Made by a program: the position numbers and the translations under genes
Notes under the pieces: model-generated
Told to the model about the DNA's origin: nothing
Database searches by the model: none
Seen by the model: the letters and a program-made list of their open reading frames with translations, nothing else
In this document: piece after piece, positions 1 through 5,379 of the stretch
How positions within the stretch are numbered: the stretch's first letter is position 1
How the letters are laid out: each line of letters opens with the position of its first letter
Assembly: GCA_001797845.1 (NCBI GenBank)
Contig: MGQN01000022.1
Span: 124,567 to 129,978 of the forward strand
Direction of reading: 5' to 3'
DNA: 5,412 bases
Origin: Deltaproteobacteria bacterium RBG_16_44_11
GTDB lineage: Bacteria > Desulfobacterota > Syntrophia > Syntrophales > Smithellaceae

Positions 1-273
1 CCCCGGACCCTTAATGTATACTTGCACTTTTCTCATTCCCTGTTCTTTGGCTTTGCGTACCGCGTCTTCTGCGGCCATCTGCGCGGCAAAAGGCGTACTC
101 TTACGTGAACCTTTAAACCCCTGCAACCCGGCGGAAGACCAGGAAATCACATTGCCCGTCAAATCAGTTATCGTAATAATTGTATTGTTGAAAGTGGATT
201 GAATATGCGCAATTCCATCGGTAATGTTTTTCTTTTCCTTTTTCTTTGATGTTTTTCTAACTGCCTTTGCCAT
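1..273 (-). CDS. rpsK: 30S ribosomal protein S11, N-terminal 91 codons (partial)
   Basis: The gene runs off the left edge in frame, so 91 of the roughly 128 expected residues are present. S11 is a platform protein of the 30S subunit that binds 16S rRNA near the mRNA exit (E-site) region. After a lysine-rich N-terminal arm (MAKAVRKTSKKKEKKN) come IAHIQSTFNNTIITITD (21-37), SSAGLQGFKGSRKSTPFAAQ (46-65) and VQVYIKGPG at the window edge. KGPG is the beginning of the conserved KGPGxGRE motif. The ATG start at 273 has GGAGGGG at 276-282, directly upstream. rpsD, rpoA and rplQ usually follow, but they would lie outside the window. Confidence 0.96.
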   Translation of the reverse strand, partial: MAKAVRKTSKKKEKKNITDGIAHIQSTFNNTIITITDLTGNVISWSSAGLQGFKGSRKSTPFAAQMAAEDAVRKAKEQGMRKVQVYIKGPG

Positions 274-275
274 TT

Positions 276-282
276 CCCCTCC
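276..282 (-). promoter_or_regulatory. Ribosome binding site of rpsK
   Basis: GGAGGGG ends two bases before the ATG at 273; counting only its GGAGG core, the spacing is four bases. It lies in the 21-base gap after the rpsM stop. Confidence 0.75.
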
Positions 283-294
283 GGCTCAAAATAA

Positions 295-669
295 TCAAGT
301 TACTTTTTTCTTCCCCGCAATAGACCGTCGTGGGCCTTTCCTTGTCCGGCTGTTTGTGTGCGTTCTTTGCCCCCTAACCGGAAGACCTTTACGATGTCTT
401 AAACCTCTATACGCGCCAATATCCATTAATCTCTTAATAGACATGGATATTTCACGCCGTAAGTCGCCTTCAACTTTAATATCCTTATCAATTATACTTC
501 TAATTGCCGATATTTCCGAATCAGCAAGTTCGTCTGTTTTTGTATCCGGACTAACACCAGCGTCTTTCAGAATTTGTTTCGCCTTGGTATTTCCAATACC
601 ATAAATGTATGTCAAAGCGACTTCCATTCTCTTGTTTTTCGGTAAATCAACACCTGAAATTCGTGCCAC
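295..669 (-). CDS. rpsM: 30S ribosomal protein S13
   Basis: The product is 124 residues (E. coli 118). S13 lies in the head of the 30S subunit, makes intersubunit bridges to 23S rRNA and L5, and touches the P-site tRNA with its C-terminal tail. The N-terminus MARISGVDLPKNKR is canonical. A helix-two-turn-helix region spans about 15-48 and contains TYIYGIGNTKAKQIL. The helical part includes DLRREISMSIKRL (69-81), and the signature RGQRTHTNSRTRKG is at 99-112. The tail is very basic, ending GKKKVT. The start is GTG with a near-perfect AGGAGGT at 675-681, five bases upstream. It opens the alpha-operon part of the cluster and is followed 21 bases later by rpsK. The stop is TGA. Confidence 0.97.
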   Translation of the reverse strand: MARISGVDLPKNKRMEVALTYIYGIGNTKAKQILKDAGVSPDTKTDELADSEISAIRSIIDKDIKVEGDLRREISMSIKRLMDIGAYRGLRHRKGLPVRGQRTHTNSRTRKGPRRSIAGKKKVT

Positions 670-674
670 CTATG

Positions 675-681
675 ACCTCCT
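675..681 (-). promoter_or_regulatory. Ribosome binding site deciding the GTG start of rpsM
   Basis: AGGAGGT, a near-full anti-16S match, lies five bases before the GTG at 669 in the 25-base gap after rpmJ. Confidence 0.85.
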
Positions 682-694
682 GAATTTTGCTAAA

Positions 695-808
695 CTATCC
701 CTGACGCTGTTTATGCTTAGGATTTTCACAAATTACCCGCAAAACACCCTTGCGTTTGATTATCTTGCACTTCTCGCATATTTTTTTCACAGACGATCTT
801 ACTTTCAC
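695..808 (-). CDS. rpmJ: 50S ribosomal protein L36
   Basis: A 37-residue protein, too short for usual ORF length limits. It reads MKVRSSVKKICEKCK at its start and ends ICENPKHKQRQG. It is the zinc-binding form of L36: C11, C14, C27 and H32 make the Cys3-His zinc ribbon. L36 binds 23S rRNA domain VI late in 50S assembly. The start is GTG, with AAGGAG at 817-822 eight bases upstream; the GTG gives the family N-terminus MKVRxSVK exactly. The stop is TAG. It lies between infA and rpsM, its normal position at the spc/alpha junction. The length of 37 residues fits the family, with no insertions. Confidence 0.96.
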   Translation of the reverse strand: MKVRSSVKKICEKCKIIKRKGVLRVICENPKHKQRQG

Positions 809-816
809 GCTTTTTA

Positions 817-822
817 CTCCTT
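817..822 (-). promoter_or_regulatory. Ribosome binding site deciding the GTG start of rpmJ
   Basis: AAGGAG lies eight bases before the GTG at 808. The resulting N-terminus MKVRSSVKK is that of the L36 family. Confidence 0.8.
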
Positions 823-845
823 ATCCCCGGCAAAAAAATACTTTT

Positions 846-1064
846 TCACTTTGTTCTGTAAGTAATCCTGCCCCTGGTTAAATCGTAAGGCGAAAGTTCC
901 ACCGTCACTTTATCACCAGGGAGTATTTTAATAAAATGCATACGCATCTTGCCGGAAATGTGAGCTAAAACTTTGTGCCCGTTTTCCAGCTCCACTCTGA
1001 ACATCGCATTGGGCAGGGGCTCAATCACCCGGCCTTCCACTTCTATCGCTTCTTCTTTGGCCAT
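846..1064 (-). CDS. infA: Translation initiation factor IF-1
   Basis: A 72-residue single OB-fold protein, the exact usual bacterial length. IF-1 occupies the ribosomal A site on the 30S subunit during initiation and works with IF-2 and IF-3. The highly conserved run LPNAMFRVELENGHKVLAHIS is at 17-37, followed by GKMRMHFIKILPGDKVTVEL (38-57), SPYDL (58-62) and RGRITYR (64-70). The start is ATG at 1064. No convincing Shine-Dalgarno is present, which is unusual in this cluster, where most neighbours have strong ones. It follows map by 52 bases, the longest gap in the window, and precedes rpmJ by 37 bases. The order map-infA-rpmJ is like that of Bacillus-type clusters. The stop is TGA. Confidence 0.98.
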   Translation of the reverse strand: MAKEEAIEVEGRVIEPLPNAMFRVELENGHKVLAHISGKMRMHFIKILPGDKVTVELSPYDLTRGRITYRTK

Positions 1065-1069
1065 AACGT

Positions 1070-1077
1070 ATTTTATA
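1070..1077 (-). promoter_or_regulatory. Possible -10 box (TATAAAAT) just before infA
   Basis: TATAAAAT ends five bases before the infA ATG in the longest gap of the window. If it acts as a -10 element, transcription would begin at or near the ATG and yield an essentially leaderless mRNA. No good -35 hexamer is seen 16-18 bases upstream, and AT-rich spacers produce such boxes by chance, so this is weak. Confidence 0.25.
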
Positions 1078-1116
1078 TTTCCGTCTAAATTTAAACCATT
1101 TTAAAACAGCTAACTG

Positions 1117-1866
1117 TTAATTCAGTTTGCTTAATATGTCCGGTCCGTTATCCGTAATGGCTACCGAGTGCTCAAAATGTGCTGATAAACCTCCATCTGC
1201 GGTAACCACCGTCCAGCCGTCCGGTAAAACTTTCACCTTAAAGTTTCTTTCATTTACCATCGGCTCAATCGCTAAAATCATGCCGCTTTTTAATTCAATC
1301 CCCCGGTCTTTTTTCCCAAAATTGGGAATTTGCGGGTCCTCGTGCAAGTTTTTCCCTACACCATGACCGACATAATCTCTCACGACGGAAAAACCGGCGG
1401 ATTCAACCGTGGTTTGACCGGCCGCCGATATAGCACCCAGCCTGTTGCCTTTTGTAGCCTCTTCTATACCTTTATATAAACTCTTTTCGGTAACTTCAAT
1501 TAGTTTCAAGGCTTTCTCGGATACTTTACCTACCGGCAAGGTTATGGTTGCATCTCCGAAAAACCCCCGATAGCAAACACCAAAATCCAGACCAATAATA
1601 TCGCCTTCTACCAATACACGTTCTGAAGGCATTCCGTGAACCACAACTTCATTTATCGATGTGCAAAGAGCATGAGGGAAACCGCGGTAACCTTTAAAAG
1701 CCGGTTTTGCTCCCCTCTTTTGAACAATTTCCTCAGCCAATTTATCCAGATCTCTTGTTCTTACTCCGGGTTTTACTTTTTCGCTTATTTTATTTAAAAC
1801 CTCGGCAACAATACGATTACTTGCCCTTGCTTTTTCAATTTCCTCTGGAAGCTTGAGAATTACCAT
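1117..1866 (-). CDS. map: Methionine aminopeptidase, type I
   Basis: This cytosolic metalloenzyme removes the initiator methionine from nascent proteins when the second residue is small. The chosen ATG gives 249 residues, short enough to be a plain type Ia enzyme with no extra N-terminal domain. The five metal ligands of the pita-bread fold are visible: D94 (LDFG), D105 (GDATIT), H168 (GHGVGKNLHEDP), E201 (IEPM) and E232 (FEHSVAIT). The substrate-pocket histidines H77 (VVHGMP) and H175 are also present. The N-terminus MVILKLPEEIEKAR fits the family. A GTG at 1881 would add MCVRP, but the GAAGG at 1884-1888 is only 2 bases before it; from the ATG that GAAGG is 17 bases away, so neither start has ideal spacing. 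The gene follows secY directly, with no adk between. The stop is TAA. Confidence 0.97.
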   Translation of the reverse strand: MVILKLPEEIEKARASNRIVAEVLNKISEKVKPGVRTRDLDKLAEEIVQKRGAKPAFKGYRGFPHALCTSINEVVVHGMPSERVLVEGDIIGLDFGVCYRGFFGDATITLPVGKVSEKALKLIEVTEKSLYKGIEEATKGNRLGAISAAGQTTVESAGFSVVRDYVGHGVGKNLHEDPQIPNFGKKDRGIELKSGMILAIEPMVNERNFKVKVLPDGWTVVTADGGLSAHFEHSVAITDNGPDILSKLN

Positions 1867-1869
1867 TGG

Positions 1870-1890
1870 CCGAACACACACAACCTTCGG
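1870..1890 (-). repeat. Small inverted repeat with a GT tract in the map leader
   Basis: In the mRNA sense, CCGAA and TTCGG form a possible 5-bp stem around an 11-base loop that contains GTGTGTG. The stem ends three bases before the map ATG at 1866. The only Shine-Dalgarno-like element, GAAGG, overlaps the 5' arm and the loop. It is not followed by a T run, so it is not a terminator. The pairing is seen in the sequence; a regulatory role is a guess, and the stem is short enough to be chance. Confidence 0.4.
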
Positions 1891-1902
1891 AAAAATCTTA
1901 CT

Positions 1903-3210
1903 TCATCGCCTGCGGGCAATATGTCCTTTTTTCATAAATCCTTCGTATTGCCTGGTTAGTAAATGTGATTCAATCTGGCTTGCCGTATCCATAGCCACAC
2001 CGACAACGATCAACAATGCGGTGCCTCCAAAATAAAAAGGTATATTGAATTGGCCAATCAAAACACTGGGCAATACACAGATGATGGAAACGTAAATAGC
2101 CCCACTAAAAGTAAGTCTTTCCAGTATCTGCTCAATATATTCGGCAGTTTTACCGCCAGGCCGAATACCCGGAACAAATCCGCCGAACTTTTTCATGTTT
2201 TCCGCCATATCATCGGGTTTAATGGTAACTGCCGTATAAAAAAAGCAAAAGAAAAAGATGAGCGCAACGTAAAGCACTTCATAACCTAACTTACCCGGTA
2301 TTAAATAACCGGCAATATTCTTTATCCAGCCTTCCTGCGCAAAATTGGCAATGGTTGCCGGAAACATGATCACCGAAGAAGCAAAAATGGGAGGGATGAC
2401 CCCGGCCGAATTGACCTTCAAAGGTAAATGCGTACTCTGGCCACCATACATTTTACGTCCCACGATTCTTTTGGCGTATTGCACCGGAATACGACGTTGT
2501 CCACCTTCCACAAAAACGATAGCACCGATCACCAAAACCATCATGACTGCAATTAACAAAATAACCAGGACACCCAGTTCACCGGCAGTCATAAGCTGGT
2601 AGGTATTACCAATGGCAGCCGGCATGCGACAAACGATACCGGCAAATATGATCAATGATATGCCGTTGCCGATACCTTTTTCCGTAATCGTTTCACCCAG
2701 CCACATAATGAAGGCTGTTCCTGAAGTTAAGGTAATCATCGTCATGAGAATAAAAGCTAATCCCGGCTGTAAAACAATAGGTGCACCAGAGGGACCGGCC
2801 ATTTGTTGCAAACCGTAGGCAATACCAAAACCCTGAATTAAACTTAAAAGAACTGTACCGTAACGCGTGTATTGTGTAATTTTACGCCGCCCCGATTCAC
2901 CTTCTTTGGAAAGTCTCTCCAAATGAGGCACAGCTACAGTTAATAGCTGTAGAATAATCGAAGAACTAATATAGGGCATAATGCCCAGCGCGAAAATGGA
3001 AAAATTACTAAATGCGCCACCGGCAAACATGTCCATCAGGCCGAATAGTGACCCTCTTGCATGTTCAAAATAAGCCAATAGGGCTACATTATCAATTCCC
3101 GGAGTTGGAATATATACACCAATCCGATAAACAGCTAAAAGAAGGAGAGTAAATAAGATCCTTCTCTGCAGTTCCGGAATTTTTGATACGCCACCCAGTC
3201 CTTCTAACAA
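1903..3210 (-). CDS. secY: Preprotein translocase subunit SecY
   Basis: This is the channel-forming subunit of the SecYEG translocon in the inner membrane, the route for exported and membrane-inserted proteins. It has 435 residues (E. coli 443). About ten membrane segments can be placed, near 17-37, 70-93, 117-136, 150-170, 180-198, 212-234, 268-289, 310-330, 366-386 and 393-410. Family signatures are ALGIMPYISSSIILQLL (74-90) and FIMWLGETITEKGIGNGIS (167-185). The cytoplasmic loop before segment 9 carries FGGFVPGIRPGG (342-353), with the arginine at 350 that matches the functionally critical arginine of E. coli SecY. The C-terminus, YEGFMKKGHIARRR, is basic and cytoplasmic. The start is TTG with GAAGAGGT eight bases upstream, and the resulting MLEGLGGVSKIPELQRR fits the family. 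The stop is TGA. Confidence 0.98.
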   Translation of the reverse strand: MLEGLGGVSKIPELQRRILFTLLLLAVYRIGVYIPTPGIDNVALLAYFEHARGSLFGLMDMFAGGAFSNFSIFALGIMPYISSSIILQLLTVAVPHLERLSKEGESGRRKITQYTRYGTVLLSLIQGFGIAYGLQQMAGPSGAPIVLQPGLAFILMTMITLTSGTAFIMWLGETITEKGIGNGISLIIFAGIVCRMPAAIGNTYQLMTAGELGVLVILLIAVMMVLVIGAIVFVEGGQRRIPVQYAKRIVGRKMYGGQSTHLPLKVNSAGVIPPIFASSVIMFPATIANFAQEGWIKNIAGYLIPGKLGYEVLYVALIFFFCFFYTAVTIKPDDMAENMKKFGGFVPGIRPGGKTAEYIEQILERLTFSGAIYVSIICVLPSVLIGQFNIPFYFGGTALLIVVGVAMDTASQIESHLLTRQYEGFMKKGHIARRR

Positions 3211-3211
3211 T

Positions 3212-3658
3212 CTATATTACCTCTTCTATGGAACCGCCAGCAGCGGTTATTTTTTGTTTCGCCGCTTGGCTTATTTTAGCTATCTTTACCGTAACCGGAA
3301 AATCAATTTCGCCCTTGGCCAAAATCTTAACGCCATAACCCTTTTTCTTCAAAAAACCGTCGGCCAAAAGAGCCTTTTCATCAATAACTGCGCCTTTTTT
3401 AAATTTACGGCATAAATCCGTAAGATTCACGGCAATAAATTTTTCTCTAAACGGATTGCGGAAGCCCCTCTTAGGTAATCTCCGGGAAAGCGGCATTTGA
3501 CCGCCTTCAAAACCGGCGCGTACTTTTCCGCCAGAGCGCGCCTTTTGTCCCTTATGGCCCCGACCAGATGTTTTGCCCTGACCGGAAGCTTCACCACGGC
3601 CAACGCGCTTTCTTTTCTTCGTTGCCCCGGCCGGAACTTTAAGCGACTTCAAATCCAT
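3212..3658 (-). CDS. rplO: 50S ribosomal protein L15
   Basis: The product is 148 residues (E. coli 144). L15 is an early-assembly 23S rRNA-binding protein with a long extended N-terminal arm. Residues 12-44 are the glycine- and lysine-rich arm, with RVGRGEASGQGKTSGRGHKG at 18-37. The conserved FEGGQMPLSRRLPKRGF follows at 50-66. The globular C-terminal domain, about 75-148, contains VKILAKGEIDFPVTVKIAKIS (110-130, the family signature region) and ends in SIEEVI. The ATG start has AAGGGAG at 3665-3671, six bases upstream and overlapping the last codons of rpmD. The stop TAG is one base before the secY start, the usual tight rplO-secY junction. Confidence 0.97.
   Translation of the reverse strand: MDLKSLKVPAGATKKRKRVGRGEASGQGKTSGRGHKGQKARSGGKVRAGFEGGQMPLSRRLPKRGFRNPFREKFIAVNLTDLCRKFKKGAVIDEKALLADGFLKKKGYGVKILAKGEIDFPVTVKIAKISQAAKQKITAAGGSIEEVI
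3219..3226 (-). promoter_or_regulatory. Ribosome binding site deciding the TTG start of secY
   Basis: GAAGAGGT lies eight bases before the TTG at 3210 and inside the last codons of rplO. The rplO stop and the secY start are one base apart, so secY initiation is probably coupled to termination of rplO. Confidence 0.8.
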
Positions 3659-3661
3659 AAT

Positions 3662-3850
3662 CTACTCCCTTATATCTTCCACAGAAACTAAATGAATAAC
3701 TTTATTTATCATACCGCGTGTCTGCGGAGTATCCGCTAAAGTTACACAGCTGTTTAATTTATTCAGGCCCAAACCACGTAAAACCTTTCTTTGCTTTTCC
3801 GGACGCCCGATTTCACTTTTTATCATTTTAATTTTTAACGTTTTGCCCAC
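3662..3850 (-). CDS. rpmD: 50S ribosomal protein L30
   Basis: A small basic protein of 62 residues, slightly longer than the common 58-60. The core KIKMIKSEIGRPEKQRKVL followed by RGLGLNKLN is the L30 pattern: a beta strand with KSxIG, then an R/K-rich helix and the LGLxK turn. The end MINKVIHLVSVED is also typical. L30 is a late-assembling 23S rRNA-binding protein and is absent from some bacterial lineages, so its presence is mildly informative. The start is GTG with GAGGT at 3858-3862, seven bases upstream. The internal ATG at codon 9 would remove the first conserved strand. It sits between rpsE (22-base gap) and rplO (3-base gap), which suggests translational coupling to rplO. The stop is TAG. 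Confidence 0.96.
   Translation of the reverse strand: MGKTLKIKMIKSEIGRPEKQRKVLRGLGLNKLNSCVTLADTPQTRGMINKVIHLVSVEDIRE
3665..3671 (-). promoter_or_regulatory. Ribosome binding site of rplO inside the rpmD 3' end
   Basis: AAGGGAG lies six bases before the rplO ATG and is contained in the last codons of rpmD. Ribosomes finishing rpmD therefore cross it, which suggests translational coupling. Confidence 0.7.
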
Positions 3851-3857
3851 TTAAGCT

Positions 3858-3862
3858 ACCTC
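3858..3862 (-). promoter_or_regulatory. Ribosome binding site deciding the GTG start of rpmD
   Basis: GAGGT lies seven bases before the GTG at 3850, in the 22-base gap after the rpsE stop. It supports the GTG over the internal ATG at codon 9. Confidence 0.75.
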
Positions 3863-3872
3863 GTCGAATTTT

Positions 3873-4352
3873 TTACTTGCCTCTCTGGGCGGCAATTTCC
3901 GCCGGATCCTTCAACTGACAAAGCCCTTCTACGGTGGCTTTGACCAAGTTGTGCGGATTGTGTGAACCTAAGCATTTTGTCAAAATATTATGAACACCGG
4001 CAACCTCCAGGACAGCTCTCACGGCACCTCCGGCAATCAGACCGGTTCCTTCAGATGCGGGTTTCAATAATACTTTCCCCGCGCCATAGCTGCCTACGAC
4101 TTCGTAAGGAATCGTCCTATTAATAATGGCAACTTTGACCATGTTTTTCTTAGCCATATCCATGCCCTTGCGGATAGCTTCCGGGACCTCGTGCGCCTTG
4201 CCTAAACCGGCGCCAACCATACCCTTGCCGTCACCCACGACAACTATCGCGCTAAACCGAAACCGCCTGCCACCTTTGACAACTTTTGCCGTCCGGTTGA
4301 TTGTAATAACCCGGTCCAACAACTCCATATCTTTCATTTCTTTTTTATCCAA
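3873..4352 (-). CDS. rpsE: 30S ribosomal protein S5
   Basis: S5 sits on the solvent side of the 30S subunit near the mRNA entry channel and contributes to decoding accuracy. With the start chosen here it has 159 residues. The N-terminal double-stranded-RNA-binding domain carries VKGGRRFRFSAIVVVGDGKG (25-44) and GLGKAHEVPEAIRKGM (49-64). The C-terminal domain carries PASEGTGLIAGGAVRAVLEV (98-117). I chose the TTG at 4352 because AAGGGA (4360-4365) lies 7 bases before it and because it places the conserved NR at residues 19-20, as in E. coli S5. An ATG at 4370 would add six residues but has no Shine-Dalgarno. The protein stops at QRGK, so it lacks the roughly eight-residue tail that follows RGK in E. 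coli S5. Identity is certain; the exact start is not. Confidence 0.96.
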   Translation of the reverse strand: MDKKEMKDMELLDRVITINRTAKVVKGGRRFRFSAIVVVGDGKGMVGAGLGKAHEVPEAIRKGMDMAKKNMVKVAIINRTIPYEVVGSYGAGKVLLKPASEGTGLIAGGAVRAVLEVAGVHNILTKCLGSHNPHNLVKATVEGLCQLKDPAEIAAQRGK

Positions 4353-4359
4353 CGATTTT

Positions 4360-4365
4360 TCCCTT
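4360..4365 (-). promoter_or_regulatory. Likely ribosome binding site for a TTG start of rpsE
   Basis: AAGGGA lies seven bases before the TTG at 4352. It falls inside the coding region if the upstream ATG at 4370 is used instead. That ATG has only AT-rich sequence before it and no purine-rich binding site. Confidence 0.6.
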
Positions 4366-4394
4366 ATCATAAGTATTATGCAAAAAAGCTGAAT

Positions 4395-4760
4395 TTAAAA
4401 TTTAAGCCCGCTTTCCCGCGCTGCATCGGCTAAAGCTTTAACGCGGCCGTGATAAAGAAATCTTCCTCTATCAAAAACGACTTTATCCACTCCTATCGAC
4501 ATTAAACGTTTTGCGATTAGTTTTCCTACTTCCCCTGCTGCTTCTACTTTTTTCTTGCCTTTAATCTTTCCCGCTACTTCCTTGCATGCTGTCGATGCTA
4601 CGGCTAATGTAGTGGACTCGGTATCGTTAATGGCTTGAACGTATATATGTTTATCGCTCCTAAACACAGAAAGACGAGGCCGTTCCTGCGTTCCGGCAAT
4701 TTTACCTCTTACTCTTTTTTCTCTTTTTGACCTTATCTTTAGTGTCTTTTTGGAAGCCAA
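4395..4760 (-). CDS. rplR: 50S ribosomal protein L18
   Basis: The product is 121 residues, typical for bacterial L18, the protein that binds 5S rRNA and helps anchor it in the central protuberance. The N-terminus is very basic (many K and R in residues 4-20), as expected for an rRNA-contacting tail. The conserved RPRLSVFRSDKHIY segment is at 27-40 and the C-terminal FDRGRFLYHGRVKALADAAR block at 96-115, ending ESGLKF. The start codon is TTG. It is preceded by a strong Shine-Dalgarno, GAAGAGGT at 4767-4774, six bases away, and no in-frame ATG would give a normal N-terminus. It follows rplF by 49 bases and precedes rpsE. The stop is TAA. Confidence 0.97.
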   Translation of the reverse strand: MASKKTLKIRSKREKRVRGKIAGTQERPRLSVFRSDKHIYVQAINDTESTTLAVASTACKEVAGKIKGKKKVEAAGEVGKLIAKRLMSIGVDKVVFDRGRFLYHGRVKALADAARESGLKF

Positions 4761-4766
4761 TTTTTT

Positions 4767-4774
4767 ACCTCTTC
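4767..4774 (-). promoter_or_regulatory. Ribosome binding site deciding the TTG start of rplR
   Basis: GAAGAGGT lies six bases before the TTG at 4760. It is the main evidence for that weak start codon, together with the normal L18 N-terminus. The same octamer precedes the TTG start of secY. Confidence 0.8.
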
Positions 4775-4809
4775 ACATCTCATAATAATTTTGTATGCCT
4801 TATTTGAAA

Positions 4810-5349
4810 TCAAGCGCTCGCTGATTTACCGGCCTTGCGCTTGATATATTCGCCGACATATTTAATACCCTTGCCTTTATAAGGCTCCGGCTTTTTTAAC
4901 GCTCTTATTTCTGCCGCTACCCGGCCAACCAGTTGTTTATCTATACCGGCAACTAAAATATTTGTTTGTTTATCCACCTTAATTTCTATTCCTTTGGGAA
5001 TGTTGTACTGTACCGGGCCGGAAAAACCCAATACCAATTTCAAAGAGCTTCCGCTTACTTCGGCACGATAACCAACTCCCGATATTTCCAATCGCTTTTC
5101 AAAACCATTACTAACGCCTTCTATCATGTTTCCAATTAAGGTTCTGGCTAAACCATGGTATGACCGGGCAATCCTTTCATTTGACTTTCTTTCGATAACC
5201 AGATTACCGTCGTGAACCATCATGGTTATTCCTTCCGGCAAAGAAGAAGATAACGCCCCTTTGGGTCCTTCGACTTTAACCACGCCGTCTTTTTGGCTTA
5301 TTTTTACATTTTTGGAAAAGGTTATCGGCTTTTTACCTATTCTTGACAT
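4810..5349 (-). CDS. rplF: 50S ribosomal protein L6
   Basis: The product is 179 residues, close to the usual length (E. coli 177). L6 binds 23S rRNA near the factor-binding site at the base of the L7/L12 stalk. The N-terminus MSRIGKKPI is the canonical L6 start. Two similar alpha/beta domains follow, about residues 1-80 and 81-179, and the family signature PEPYKGKGIKY is at 154-164. The open frame extends two codons further to a TTG at 5355, but AGGAG at 5359-5363 is only 3 bases from that TTG and 9 bases from the ATG at 5349. The ATG also gives the family N-terminus, so I chose it. The gene lies between rpsH and rplR in standard spc order and ends with TGA. Nothing is missing. Confidence 0.97.
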   Translation of the reverse strand: MSRIGKKPITFSKNVKISQKDGVVKVEGPKGALSSSLPEGITMMVHDGNLVIERKSNERIARSYHGLARTLIGNMIEGVSNGFEKRLEISGVGYRAEVSGSSLKLVLGFSGPVQYNIPKGIEIKVDKQTNILVAGIDKQLVGRVAAEIRALKKPEPYKGKGIKYVGEYIKRKAGKSASA

Positions 5350-5358
5350 GAACAAGAA

Positions 5359-5365
5359 CTCCTGC
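5359..5365 (-). promoter_or_regulatory. Ribosome binding site of rplF
   Basis: The mRNA reads GCAGGAG here. The AGGAG core is nine bases before the ATG at 5349 and three bases before an in-frame TTG at 5355, so it favours the ATG and the canonical MSRIGKKP start. Confidence 0.75.
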
Positions 5366-5379
5366 TTAATATTATTAAT

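Noticed and set aside
224..604. Plus-strand open frame of 126 codons
   Set aside because: It lies over rpsM and the start of rpsK on the other strand. Its product shows no recognisable domain and the minus-strand genes fully explain the region.
831..846. A-rich and T-rich run between infA and rpmJ as a possible terminator
   Set aside because: The A/T tracts could pair only weakly, there is no GC-rich stem, and the next gene is 37 bases downstream in the same operon.
1105..1118. Inverted repeat at the map stop as a terminator
   Set aside because: The stem is five base pairs with a four-base loop and is not followed by a uridine run.
1127..1366. Plus-strand open frame with several cysteines (79 codons)
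   Set aside because: It is antisense to the conserved C-terminal half of map. The cysteine pattern is not a recognisable motif.
2050..2818. Several plus-strand open frames of 68-85 codons
   Set aside because: They are all antisense to secY, where long hydrophobic codon runs tend to leave the opposite strand open.
4739..4783. A 14-codon minus-strand open frame starting with ATG at 4783 and overlapping the rplR start out of frame
   Set aside because: It has no ribosome binding site of its own and contains the rplR Shine-Dalgarno. Its product, MRCEEVKNWLPKRH, matches nothing I know. It is probably chance, though a conserved version in relatives would change that view.
5350..5355. Longer rplF beginning at TTG 5355
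   Set aside because: The Shine-Dalgarno would be only three bases away, while the ATG two codons later has normal spacing and gives the canonical L6 N-terminus.
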